Source: Streptomyces cyaneus (GTDB lineage Bacteria; Actinomycetota; Actinomycetes; Streptomycetales; Streptomycetaceae). From it: 64,000 nt of DNA. The notes beneath the pieces are model-generated. The model ran no database searches. It was not told the origin of the DNA and saw only the letters and a program-made list of their open reading frames with translations. This document shows, piece after piece, positions 9,208-16,516 of the stretch (its first letter is position 1; each line of letters opens with the position of its first letter). Both the position numbers and the translations under genes were made by a program. The DNA is taken from positions 1-64,000 of the forward strand of contig NZ_RQJW01000009.1 in NCBI RefSeq assembly GCF_004028635.1, in the 5' to 3' direction.

Positions 9208-9897
9208 TCACCAGGAGGCTCGGCGGGCCACCGTGATGATCTCGGGGGCGGTGGGGGTGAGCGGACCCCGCCGCCAGTCCCCGTACTGTTCGACGACGGT
9301 GAGACCGGCTTCGTGGAGGAAGGCGGACAGGGCGTCGGGGCCGTGGAAGCGGAGCGTGGTGCGGCTGACGACGGGCTCCGGCCATGTGTCGCAGGCGAAT
9401 GTCTCGGCGAAGGTCACCCGGTCTCCCACGACGGGCCCCTCGACCTCGTGCCACACGCGTACGACGCGCCCGTCCGCGTCGGTGACCCGGCGCACCCGGT
9501 CCGGCGTCCACGTCTCCCAGGCCCGTGCTGCCGGATTCCGTGTCTCGAACACGAACCGCCCGCCGACGCGCAGCGCGTCGTGCACCGCCCGCAACGCCGC
9601 ACGCAACTCCTCGTCGCAGACGAGAACCTGAAACGCGTGCCCGGTCATCACCGCCAGGTCGAACCGCCCGCCCCAGTCCCGGGCGAGCAGATCCCCGAGC
9701 ACCCACTCGACGCCGGTCCCGTGCCGCCGGGCCTGTACGAGCATGGCGGCGGCCGGATCGAGTCCCACGAGCCGCCCGCGGTGGCCGTGCGCGCTGGCCC
9801 GCCGCAGCAACCGCCCCGTACCGCAGCCGACATCGAGCACCGACTCGGCGGACCTCACGAGCCCGAGGTAGAAGTCGTCACCCGGCCCCCAGGGGTT
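9208..9897 (-). pseudogene. SAM methyltransferase, 3' part (interrupted by insertion)
   Basis: Class I SAM-dependent methyltransferase with motif I VLDVGCGTG, the acidic loop LVGLDPAA and the post-core FDLAVMTGHAFQV and FETRNPAAR segments. The frame stays open upstream to NPWGPGDDFYLGLVRSAES, the region that precedes motif I in this family, and then meets the insertion element at 9897/9898. The missing N-terminus lies beyond the element at 11720-11773. A GTG at 9858 could still start a 216-aa protein containing motif I but lacking the N-terminal helix, so a partly active product cannot be excluded. Substrate unknown. Confidence 0.85.
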
Positions 9898-9998
9898 GTG
9901 AACAGGTAGCGATCGACGGCACTTGAGCGTGTTCTGGCACGCATGAGTGAGTCTCCGGGTAGTGGCAGGCGCATTTCCAGGGTGGGGAACGAGAGTTC

Positions 9999-11711
9999 TT
10001 GCATCGAATGCGTGACCTTCGCCGGTGGTCGTCGTTGGATGTGGTGACGGGTTTCTTCGATGTCGGGATCGGGGGTGAAGGGGTGGGTGGACGGCGGGAG
10101 GTTGCGGCGCCGTTTGTGGTGCACGGCCCCTCAGGGGTCGCGATCCGTGGCCGGCTCAAGGGGCTGACTGCCGGGGACGAGAGGGTGCTGTGCCTGGTCA
10201 GTGGCCACCTCGGTTCGCTCGCCTCCCGTGATCTGAAGGCACGGTGTTTGGCCGGGCTGGACCACGACAGTGAGCAGTGGGCGCAGCGTAAGCGCGCTCT
10301 CACTCAGGAGTCTTCCTCTCGCTGGGCCGGGTCGATCACGAAGGCCACCCACGATCAATGGGCGCTCGCCCGGCGCGGCCAGATCGCGCACATCCAGAGC
10401 CTGGAGGCCGGGATCGGGACGATCACGCACCGGCTGTCCCTGCCCGTGGGCGAGAAAGGCACCAAGCAGGCGCCGGGCGGTTACCGCACCCGGCAGGAGT
10501 GGTTCGCCAAGTCCCGCCGCCTGCATCTTCTCGAAGACCGACTGCAGGCGGTGAGGGCGGACCGTGAGACCGGGCGGGTACGCGTGGTCCGGGGAGGGAA
10601 GCGGCTGCTGAATACCCGCCACCACCTGAAGTCTGCCCAACTCACCGAAGAGCAGTGGCGCTCGCGGTGGGAGGCCGAACGCCGATTCCTCCAAGCGGAC
10701 GGCGAGTCCGGTAAGCGGTACGGCAACGAGACCATCCGCGTCACCGGCGACGGCGAGATCTCGATCAAGCTCCCCGCGCCGCTGGCACACCTGGCGAACG
10801 CCCCGCAGGGCCGGTACGTGCTGGCGGCGAAGGTATCGTTCGCGCACCGGGGCGAGCAGTGGGCCGACCGCGTGGCAGCGAACCGGGCAGTCGCCTACCG
10901 CATCCACGAAGACACAGGCCGCGGGCGCTGGTACCTGACCGCGTCCTGGACGATCCCCCCGGTCCAGACCGTCTCCCTGGCGGCGGCCCGCGCCGGTGGC
11001 CTGATCGGCTTCGACACCAACGCCGACCACCTGGCTGCCTGGCGCCTGGACGAACACGGCAACCCCACCGGCAATCCCCGACGCTTCTTCTACGACCTGT
11101 CCGGCACCGCCGGCCACCGCGACGCGCAGGTTCGCCAAGCCCTGATCCGTTTGCTGCGCTGGGCCAAACGCCACGGGCTGTCGATCGCGATCGAAGACCT
11201 CGACTTCACCGCCGAGAAGACCCGCGAGAAGCACGGCCGCCGCAAACGCTTCCGCAACCTCATCTCCGGCATGCCCACCTCCAGACTGCGGGCCCGGCTC
11301 GTGTCAATGGCGGCCGAACTCGGCATCACCATCGTCGCCGTCGACCCGGCCTACACCAGCAAGTGGGGCGCCCAGCACTGGCAGAAACCCCTTACCAGTA
11401 ACAACCGCAAGACCACCCGCCATGACGCGGCCGCCGTGGCGATCGGCAGGCGCGCCCTGGGGCACCCGATCCGGCGACGGACGGCACCGCCCCCACACGA
11501 CCGGAGCGATCGTGTGGGGCATCGGACCGTCCAGGCCGAATCAGTGGCCCTGGAGCGTGAGGGAAACCGCCCCCGCATTCCCGGACCACGGACACGATCC
11601 GTGCGCGCCGGATGCGGTGAGAACGCGGTGGACCAGAACGCCCAACACCGTTCGGGGCGTTCGGCTGAGCATGAGCCCTGGCAACAGGACTCACTCCCGC
11701 TCAGTCTTTAG
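9999..11711 (+). CDS. tnpB: TnpB-family RNA-guided nuclease, zinc ribbon absent
   Basis: RuvC-type TnpB protein, 570 aa. The three acidic residues are present: Asp339 in LIGFDTNAD, Glu399 in IAIEDLDF and Asp476 in TRHDAAAVAIGR. TnpB proteins use an omega RNA from the element's right end to cut matching DNA. Odd points: no cysteine occurs between Glu399 and Asp476, where most TnpBs carry a CxxC...CxxC zinc ribbon (here DPAYTSKWGAQHW), and there is a long N-terminal half of about 300 aa. About 94 residues after Asp476 are translated through the hairpin-rich right end, so the functional protein may be shorter. Start is TTG 9999 or ATG 10008. Confidence 0.85.
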   Translation: MHRMRDLRRWSSLDVVTGFFDVGIGGEGVGGRREVAAPFVVHGPSGVAIRGRLKGLTAGDERVLCLVSGHLGSLASRDLKARCLAGLDHDSEQWAQRKRALTQESSSRWAGSITKATHDQWALARRGQIAHIQSLEAGIGTITHRLSLPVGEKGTKQAPGGYRTRQEWFAKSRRLHLLEDRLQAVRADRETGRVRVVRGGKRLLNTRHHLKSAQLTEEQWRSRWEAERRFLQADGESGKRYGNETIRVTGDGEISIKLPAPLAHLANAPQGRYVLAAKVSFAHRGEQWADRVAANRAVAYRIHEDTGRGRWYLTASWTIPPVQTVSLAAARAGGLIGFDTNADHLAAWRLDEHGNPTGNPRRFFYDLSGTAGHRDAQVRQALIRLLRWAKRHGLSIAIEDLDFTAEKTREKHGRRKRFRNLISGMPTSRLRARLVSMAAELGITIVAVDPAYTSKWGAQHWQKPLTSNNRKTTRHDAAAVAIGRRALGHPIRRRTAPPPHDRSDRVGHRTVQAESVALEREGNRPRIPGPRTRSVRAGCGENAVDQNAQHRSGRSAEHEPWQQDSLPLSL

Positions 11712-11719
11712 GAACGGTT
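11475..11719 (+). ncRNA. Candidate omega RNA (guide scaffold) of the TnpB element
   Basis: The right end of TnpB elements encodes the guide scaffold, overlapping the end of tnpB. Here a perfect 10-bp hairpin (arms 11491-11500 and 11510-11519) and an 8-bp hairpin (11636-11643 with 11655-11662) follow the last RuvC motif. The RNA's variable guide would begin at 11720 (CAGGGCGTCGTACAAC) and would match the uninterrupted methyltransferase next to GGTT. This is inferred from position and folding only. Confidence 0.45.
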
Positions 11720-11773
11720 CAGGGCGTCGTACAACGCGGCGAGCGAGCGATCCGCGAACGACCGATCGACCAT
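11720..11773 (-). pseudogene. SAM methyltransferase, 5' part
   Basis: Minus-strand ATG 11773 opens MVDRSFADRSLAALYDALN, then runs into the insertion element and would stop after two element-encoded residues. Joined to 9897 it restores ALYDALNPWGPGDDFYL, the expected start of this methyltransferase family. The intact gene would encode about 247 aa. Confidence 0.8.
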
Positions 11774-11823
11774 TCGGTGGAGTGTGCCACAACTGCCCGC
11801 TGCCGACGGCCATTGCGCACCTC

Positions 11824-12879
11824 TCAGCGCACGACCCGCCCCCGCAGCACGATGCGCCGCGGATGCCGCAGCACCCCCGGCTCCCGTCGCGGATCCGCGT
11901 CGTACACGGTGACGTCGGCGAGCCCGCCCTCGACCAGTCCCGGCAGCCCCAGGAAGTCCCGAGCCGCCCAACTCGCCGCGCCCACCGCGACGTCGGCGGG
12001 CAGGCCGGCGGCGATGAGGTGCCCGACCTCGGTGGCGATGTTGCCGAAGGGGGCGGAGTCGGTGCCGGCGAGGACGGTGACGCCGGCGTCGTGGGCCTCG
12101 CGGACCCGGCGGATCATGATGCGGTGGCCTTCGTGCCAGAGGCGGCTGCGGGGCGTGTCCTTGTCGCGAGAAGGCGCGCTGCGGGCGAAGGCGGTGAGGG
12201 TGGGCACGTAGACGGTCCCGTGGCCGGCCATCAGCTCCACGCACTCCTCCGGCATCCCCATCCCATGCTCGATCGAGTCGATCCCGGCACGAGCGGCATT
12301 GAGCACTCCCCCCGCCGACTGACAGTGCGCGGCGACCCGCCCCCCGGCCGCGTGCACCGCGTCGGTCACGGCGCGCAGGATGTCGTACGGCACGGGGTCC
12401 GCCTCGAAGTCCCAGTCGCCCATGAGCTTGCACCAGCCGTCGTGGGCCTTGGCCTCCGCGACGGCTGCGGCCACGAGGTCGTCGGTGACGGTGTGGAAGT
12501 CGGCACTCTTGGACAGCCCCGCCCAGGCCAGCCAGCGCCCGGCAGTGATCATGCGGGGCGCGTCGGGCGCCTCGCGCAGCCCGTCCGGGATCTCGCCGAG
12601 TAGCCCCGGGAACCGCAACGCGGTCGCCCCGGCGTCCCGGTGCGCGGCGATCTGCTCGGCGAACGCGCCGGGGTCGAAGACGGGTTCGCTCCCGGACGGG
12701 GACCCCGGATGCGTGTGTACGTCGACCAGTCCCGGAAGCAGATAGCCACCGTCGGCCACCGTGTCCGCCTCGACCGAGGGGCGGGTGAAGGTGATGCGGT
12801 CGCCGAGGATCCAGAGGTCGCGGGTGGTGCCGTGGGGGAGGAGGGTGCCGCGCAGGTGGTGGGCCATTTCACCCAACAT
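11824..12879 (-). CDS. Amidohydrolase family protein
   Basis: Metal-dependent hydrolase of the imidazolonepropionase/dihydroorotase-like amidohydrolase superfamily, 351 aa, cytoplasmic. Metal-binding HTHPG follows LLPGLVDV near residue 50, then a central AAHCQSAGG histidine, IEHGMGMP and a C-terminal GTDSAPFG carrying the catalytic Asp; the final LADVTVYDADP strand is typical. ATG 12879 is preferred because GGAG precedes it; ATG 12867 is the alternative. It stands alone beside the interrupted methyltransferase. The substrate cannot be told. Confidence 0.85.
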   Translation of the reverse strand: MLGEMAHHLRGTLLPHGTTRDLWILGDRITFTRPSVEADTVADGGYLLPGLVDVHTHPGSPSGSEPVFDPGAFAEQIAAHRDAGATALRFPGLLGEIPDGLREAPDAPRMITAGRWLAWAGLSKSADFHTVTDDLVAAAVAEAKAHDGWCKLMGDWDFEADPVPYDILRAVTDAVHAAGGRVAAHCQSAGGVLNAARAGIDSIEHGMGMPEECVELMAGHGTVYVPTLTAFARSAPSRDKDTPRSRLWHEGHRIMIRRVREAHDAGVTVLAGTDSAPFGNIATEVGHLIAAGLPADVAVGAASWAARDFLGLPGLVEGGLADVTVYDADPRREPGVLRHPRRIVLRGRVVR

Positions 12880-12906
12880 ACTGGGCTCCGCAGAGGCACC
12901 GGTCCA

Positions 12907-13182
12907 GGATGGTTCCTGTACGCGCCCACGTGCGCACTCGTCGAGGCCGACCGAACCCGGCACGGCACCGCCGAGCACATCGTTGCGTTGCCCAGTGTCA
13001 TCGTCCTCGACCTCGACCTGCCTGCCGCTCTTGTCGTCGGCCGTGACACGGACTGGGCTCCAGCCCATGTCGAGCACGCGGCCAGACCGACGCCCGAGCG
13101 GCCGGACGGCGCCATTGTCGCCACTGTCGCCCCGGCGCGATGGAAGGGACGGCCGGTGCGCGTACTCGACCTCAACCCCTGA
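12907..13182 (+). pseudogene. Possible 5'-truncated PIN-like domain remnant
   Basis: An open frame with Streptomyces-like codon use encodes WFLYAPTCALVEADR, then VIVLDLDLPAALVVGR and DGAIVATVAPARWKG, ending VRVLDLNP. The order (small strand, E-A-D helix, then D-G-A-I-V-A-T near the end) recalls small PIN-domain toxins of Streptomyces, but the first conserved Asp-containing strand is missing and no start codon or ribosome site is seen. It begins just behind the divergent amidohydrolase start. Family assignment is tentative. Confidence 0.35.
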
Positions 13183-13202
13183 GCCGACCGGCCGGAAAGG
13201 CA

Positions 13203-13231
13203 AGGGCCCGCGCCGAAGAGGCGCGGGCCCT
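13203..13231. terminator. Bidirectional stem-loop terminator
   Basis: Perfect 12-bp GC-rich stem (13203-13214 with 13220-13231, 5-nt loop) 22 nt beyond the stop of the minus-strand ATPase operon. There is no clear T-run, as is usual in Streptomyces. Confidence 0.7.
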
Positions 13232-13252
13232 CCTTCCCCGTAAGGGGGTCTG

Positions 13253-14299
13253 TCAGACCGCCGGCTCCGGGTCCTTGGACAGACGCGGCGCGGGGACCGT
13301 GTCCGCCGTCTCCGGGTAGTGGCAGGCCGTCAGGTGGCCGGGCTTGTTGCCCTCGACCTGGACCAGCGGCGGGGCCTCGGTCGCGCACTTCTCCGTCGCC
13401 TTCCAGCAGCGGGTGCGGAAGCGGCAGCCGGAGGGCGGGTTGATCGGGGACGGTACGTCGCCCTGGAGGCGGATGCGCTCGCGGGCGGGCGTCTCGTCTA
13501 CCGTCGCCTCGGGTACGGCGGACAGCAGTGCCCGGGTGTAGGGGTGGCGCGGGTTGCCGTACAGGTCGTCGCGGTCGGCGATCTCGACGATCTTGCCGAG
13601 GTACATGACCGCCACGCGCTGAGAGAAGTGGCGGACCACCGCCAGGTCGTGGGCGATGAAGACGAAGGCGATGCCCAGCTCCTGCTGGACCTTCTGCAGC
13701 AGGTTCACGACCTGTGCCTGGATGGAGACGTCGAGGGCCGAGACCGGCTCGTCCGCCACGATCAGCTTCGGCTCCAGGGCCAGAGCCCGGGCGACGCCGA
13801 TGCGCTGGCGCTGGCCGCCGGAGAACTCGTGCGGGAAGCGGTTGTAGTGCTCGGGATTGAGGCCGACGATCTCCAGCAGCTCACGGACGCGCTTCTCGCG
13901 GCCGCCGGCCGGGTTGATGTCGTTGATCTCCATCGGGCCGGCGATGATCTTGCCGACCGTGTGCCGCGGGTTCAGCGAGGCGTACGGGTCCTGGAAGATC
14001 ATCTGGATCTCGGAGCGGACCGGCGCCAACTGCTTGCGGTTGGCGTGCGTGATGTCCTTGCCCTGGTACGAGATCTTGCCGGCCGTCGGCTCCAGCAGGC
14101 GCGTGATCAGGCGGCCCGTCGTCGACTTGCCGCAGCCGGACTCGCCGACCAGGCCGAGACTCTCGCCCTCGCCGACCTGGAAGTCCAGGCCGTCGACGGC
14201 CTGGACGTGGCCGACCGTGCGGCGGATCGGGAACCCGCCCTTGATCGGGAAGTGTTTGGTCAGCCCGGAGACGTCCAGGAGGGGAGTGGTGCTGCTCAT
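13253..14299 (-). CDS. Oligopeptide ABC transporter ATPase (DppF class), second BldK-type operon
   Basis: 348-aa ATPase, last gene of the inverted second importer. It has [16 protein letters not shown], Walker [10 protein letters not shown], signature FSGGQRQR, Walker [13 protein letters not shown] and the [12 protein letters not shown] tail. Long stretches are nearly identical to bldKE (7586-8731), but it lacks that protein's acidic insert near residue 290. ATG 14299 is chosen by the match to the bldKE N-terminus; the frame is open further upstream, into the preceding gene. It lies 26 nt after the DppD-class gene. Confidence 0.88.
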   Translation of the reverse strand: MSSTTPLLDVSGLTKHFPIKGGFPIRRTVGHVQAVDGLDFQVGEGESLGLVGESGCGKSTTGRLITRLLEPTAGKISYQGKDITHANRKQLAPVRSEIQMIFQDPYASLNPRHTVGKIIAGPMEINDINPAGGREKRVRELLEIVGLNPEHYNRFPHEFSGGQRQRIGVARALALEPKLIVADEPVSALDVSIQAQVVNLLQKVQQELGIAFVFIAHDLAVVRHFSQRVAVMYLGKIVEIADRDDLYGNPRHPYTRALLSAVPEATVDETPARERIRLQGDVPSPINPPSGCRFRTRCWKATEKCATEAPPLVQVEGNKPGHLTACHYPETADTVPAPRLSKDPEPAV

Positions 14300-14325
14300 G
14301 GTGGTGAAATCCCGTCTCTTGTACG

Positions 14326-15363
14326 TCAGTTGGCGGCGCTGCCGGCCAGGTCGGAGAAGTACTCGCCGCGCTGTTCGGCGGTGAGGTGGCAGGCGGAGCC
14401 GCGTCCGTCGACGATCTCCAGCAGCGGCCGCTCCGACGAGCACAGGCCGCCCTCGACCTTCTCGGCGAAGGCGCACCGCGGGTGGAAACGGCAGCCCGAC
14501 GGCGGGTTCAGCAGCGACGGCGGCGAGCCCGGGATCGGGTTCAGCGGCACATCCACCGGGTGGTCCAGGCTCGGCATCGAGCTCAGCAGGCCCCAGGTGT
14601 AGGGGTGCTGCGGGTCACGCAGCACCTCCTTCTTCGAACCGCGCTCCACGCACCGGCCGCCGTACATCACCAGCACGTCGTCCGCGATGTCGGCGATGAC
14701 ACCGAGGTCGTGCGTGATGAAGATGATCGCCGTGCCGAACTCCTTCTGGAGGTCCTTCAGAAGGTCCATGATCTGGGCCTGGACGGTCACGTCGAGGGCC
14801 GTGGTCGGCTCGTCCGCGATCAGCAGCTCCGGGTCGCAGACCAGCGCCATCGCGATCATCGCGCGCTGGCGCATACCGCCGGAGAACTGGTGCGGGTAGT
14901 CGTCGACGCGGACCTCGGGCTGCGGAATGCCGACCCGCCGCAGCATCTCGATCGCCCGGTCCCGGGCCGCCTTCTTGGAGCAACCCGTGTGCTTGCGGTA
15001 CGTCTCACCGATCTGCTTGCCGATGGTGTGGTACGGCGACAGCGAGGTCAGCGCGTCCTGGAAGATCATCGACATCTTGTTGCCGCGAAGCTTCTCCAGC
15101 GTCTTCTCCGAGGCGCCGTTCAGCTCTTCGCCGTCCAGGGTGATCGAGCCCTCGACCTTGGTGCTGTCCGGGTTGTGCAGGCCCAGGATGGTCAGGTTGG
15201 TGACCGACTTGCCGGACCCGGACTCGCCCACGATGCCCAGCGTCTTGCCGCGTACGAGGTCGAAGGACAGACCGTCGACGGCCTTGACGGTGCCGTCCTC
15301 GGTCGAGAAGTGCACCTTCAAGTCCTTGATGGAGAGGAAGGGCTGCTGATCGGTGCTCGTCAC
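14326..15363 (-). CDS. Oligopeptide ABC transporter ATPase (DppD class), second BldK-type operon
   Basis: 345-aa ATPase with Walker [10 protein letters not shown]-loop MIFQDALTSLSP, signature FSGGMRQR, Walker [13 protein letters not shown] and C-terminal [11 protein letters not shown]. It is the counterpart of bldKD and shares its reading order relative to the partner ATPase. GTG 15363 has GGAG at the right distance. The operon order permease, binding protein, permease, ATPase, ATPase is complete. Confidence 0.88.
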   Translation of the reverse strand: MTSTDQQPFLSIKDLKVHFSTEDGTVKAVDGLSFDLVRGKTLGIVGESGSGKSVTNLTILGLHNPDSTKVEGSITLDGEELNGASEKTLEKLRGNKMSMIFQDALTSLSPYHTIGKQIGETYRKHTGCSKKAARDRAIEMLRRVGIPQPEVRVDDYPHQFSGGMRQRAMIAMALVCDPELLIADEPTTALDVTVQAQIMDLLKDLQKEFGTAIIFITHDLGVIADIADDVLVMYGGRCVERGSKKEVLRDPQHPYTWGLLSSMPSLDHPVDVPLNPIPGSPPSLLNPPSGCRFHPRCAFAEKVEGGLCSSERPLLEIVDGRGSACHLTAEQRGEYFSDLAGSAAN

Positions 15364-15412
15364 GGGGACGCTCCAGTGAGGGGTGATGCGGGGTAGCTGG
15401 TGGGGGCGGGGG

Positions 15413-16393
15413 TCAGGCGAGCCTGATGCGCGGGTCGATCAGGGCGTAGCAGGCGTCGACGACGATGTTGGCGATGACGACGAAGCTGGCCGTGACCACC
15501 ATGACGCCGAGCAGCATGGGCAGGTCGTTGTTGGTCGCGGACTTGACCGCGAGCAAGCCGATGCCCTGGATGCTGAAGGTCTTCTCGGTGATCATGCCGC
15601 CGCCGAGCAGGACGCCCATGTCGATGCCGAAGATGGTGACGATCGGGCCCATGGCGCCGCGCCAGGCGAACCGGAAGAACACGTTCGGGCCGGACAGGCC
15701 CTTGGCCCGGGCCGTGCGGACGTAGTCCTCGTTGAGCTGCTCGACCATCTGGGAGCGCGTCATACGGGTGTAGTTCGCGGTGAAGATCAGCGCCAGGACC
15801 AGCCACGGCAGCAGCAGTCCGGCGAACCATTCGCCCGGGTTGTCGGAGAAGGGCGTGTATCCGGGCTGGTCGAGGATCTGCCACTGGTACACGAGGAGGT
15901 ACAGAGCCAGGGTGCCCACGAAGTAGATCTGCATGGACGAGGCGACCAGCGAGGCGCTGCTGGCAATCTTGTCGGTGGCCTTGCCCTGCTTGCGGGCGGC
16001 CAGCATGCCGGCGCCGACGCCGAAGACCAGGAACACCACGGACGAGCCGATGAAGAGCGAGAACGTCGTCGGGAACCGGTCCAGGATGGTGGCGAGGACG
16101 GGCTCACGGTTGACGAACGAGTAGCCCAGGCACGGTGCCTCACAGTTGCCGAAGCCCGGGTACTCCCGGCCGAGGAAGATGCCGCTGAGCCAGTGCCAGA
16201 ACTGGACGGGCATCGGATCCGCGATCCCCATGTTGTGGCGGATCAGCTCCAGCGTCTCCGGGGTGCAGAGCTTGCCGCAGGCGATCCGGGCCGGGTCGCG
16301 CGGCACCGCGTAGAAGAGCATGAACGTGACCGCGCTGATGATCAGCAGCGTGATCACGGCGCCGAAGAACCGGCGGACGAGGAAGCGAAGCAT
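15413..16393 (-). CDS. Oligopeptide ABC transporter permease (DppB class), second BldK-type operon
   Basis: 326-aa membrane subunit, same length as bldKC. It opens MLRFLVRRFFGAVITLL, then has an extracytoplasmic loop with CGKLCTPET and APCLGYSF, the same cysteine pattern as bldKC, followed by the membrane core and the EAA loop (RTARAKGLSGPNVFF). ATG 16393 has AGGAAAG upstream. The shared cysteines suggest a disulfide-stabilised outer loop in this subfamily (inference). Confidence 0.87.
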   Translation of the reverse strand: MLRFLVRRFFGAVITLLIISAVTFMLFYAVPRDPARIACGKLCTPETLELIRHNMGIADPMPVQFWHWLSGIFLGREYPGFGNCEAPCLGYSFVNREPVLATILDRFPTTFSLFIGSSVVFLVFGVGAGMLAARKQGKATDKIASSASLVASSMQIYFVGTLALYLLVYQWQILDQPGYTPFSDNPGEWFAGLLLPWLVLALIFTANYTRMTRSQMVEQLNEDYVRTARAKGLSGPNVFFRFAWRGAMGPIVTIFGIDMGVLLGGGMITEKTFSIQGIGLLAVKSATNNDLPMLLGVMVVTASFVVIANIVVDACYALIDPRIRLA

Positions 16394-16473
16394 TGGGGAG
16401 TGGCTTTCCTGGGAGGGCCGTCGTGCGGAGAGGCCGGACCGGGGTTTCCGGGGGCCACGGTGGACGAGCCGAG

Positions 16474-16503
16474 GGTGGGGCGGCACCGTGGCGCCGCCCC
16501 ACC
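16474..16503 (-). promoter_or_regulatory. Intercistronic stem-loop after the binding-protein gene
   Basis: An 11-bp GC-rich hairpin (16474-16484 with 16493-16503) lies between the binding-protein stop and the permease start. It sits at the same operon position as 5350-5387 and probably also sets a high ratio of binding protein to pore. Confidence 0.7.
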
Positions 16504-16516
16504 TCTCAGGTGTGGG

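Larger units (their letters stand above)
9898..11719 (+). mobile_element. TnpB-only insertion element (IS605/IS607 type)
   Basis: About 1.82 kb inserted in the methyltransferase gene. Ends are placed by rejoining the interrupted frame: ...LYDALN from the right flank and N-PWGPGDD from the left flank fuse seamlessly when 9898-11719 is removed. The tetranucleotide GGTT stands both just before the left end (9894-9897) and at the right end (11716-11719), so the boundary could slide by 4 nt. There are no terminal inverted repeats and no tnpA or serine recombinase, only tnpB. Lack of inverted repeats and end hairpins fit IS200/IS605-like elements mobilised in trans. Confidence 0.85.

Noticed and set aside
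9951-9970. 20 bases identical to 13308-13327 (GTCTCCGGGTAGTGGCAGGC)
   Set aside because: One copy is in the IS left end, the other is coding sequence of the DppF-class ATPase; flanks differ at once, so chance in GC-rich DNA is likely.
9855-10303. Minus-strand open frames in the IS left end with ACHYPET-like text
   Set aside because: They start and end without signals and cross the insertion boundary; the likeness to the ATPase tail comes from the 20-base match.
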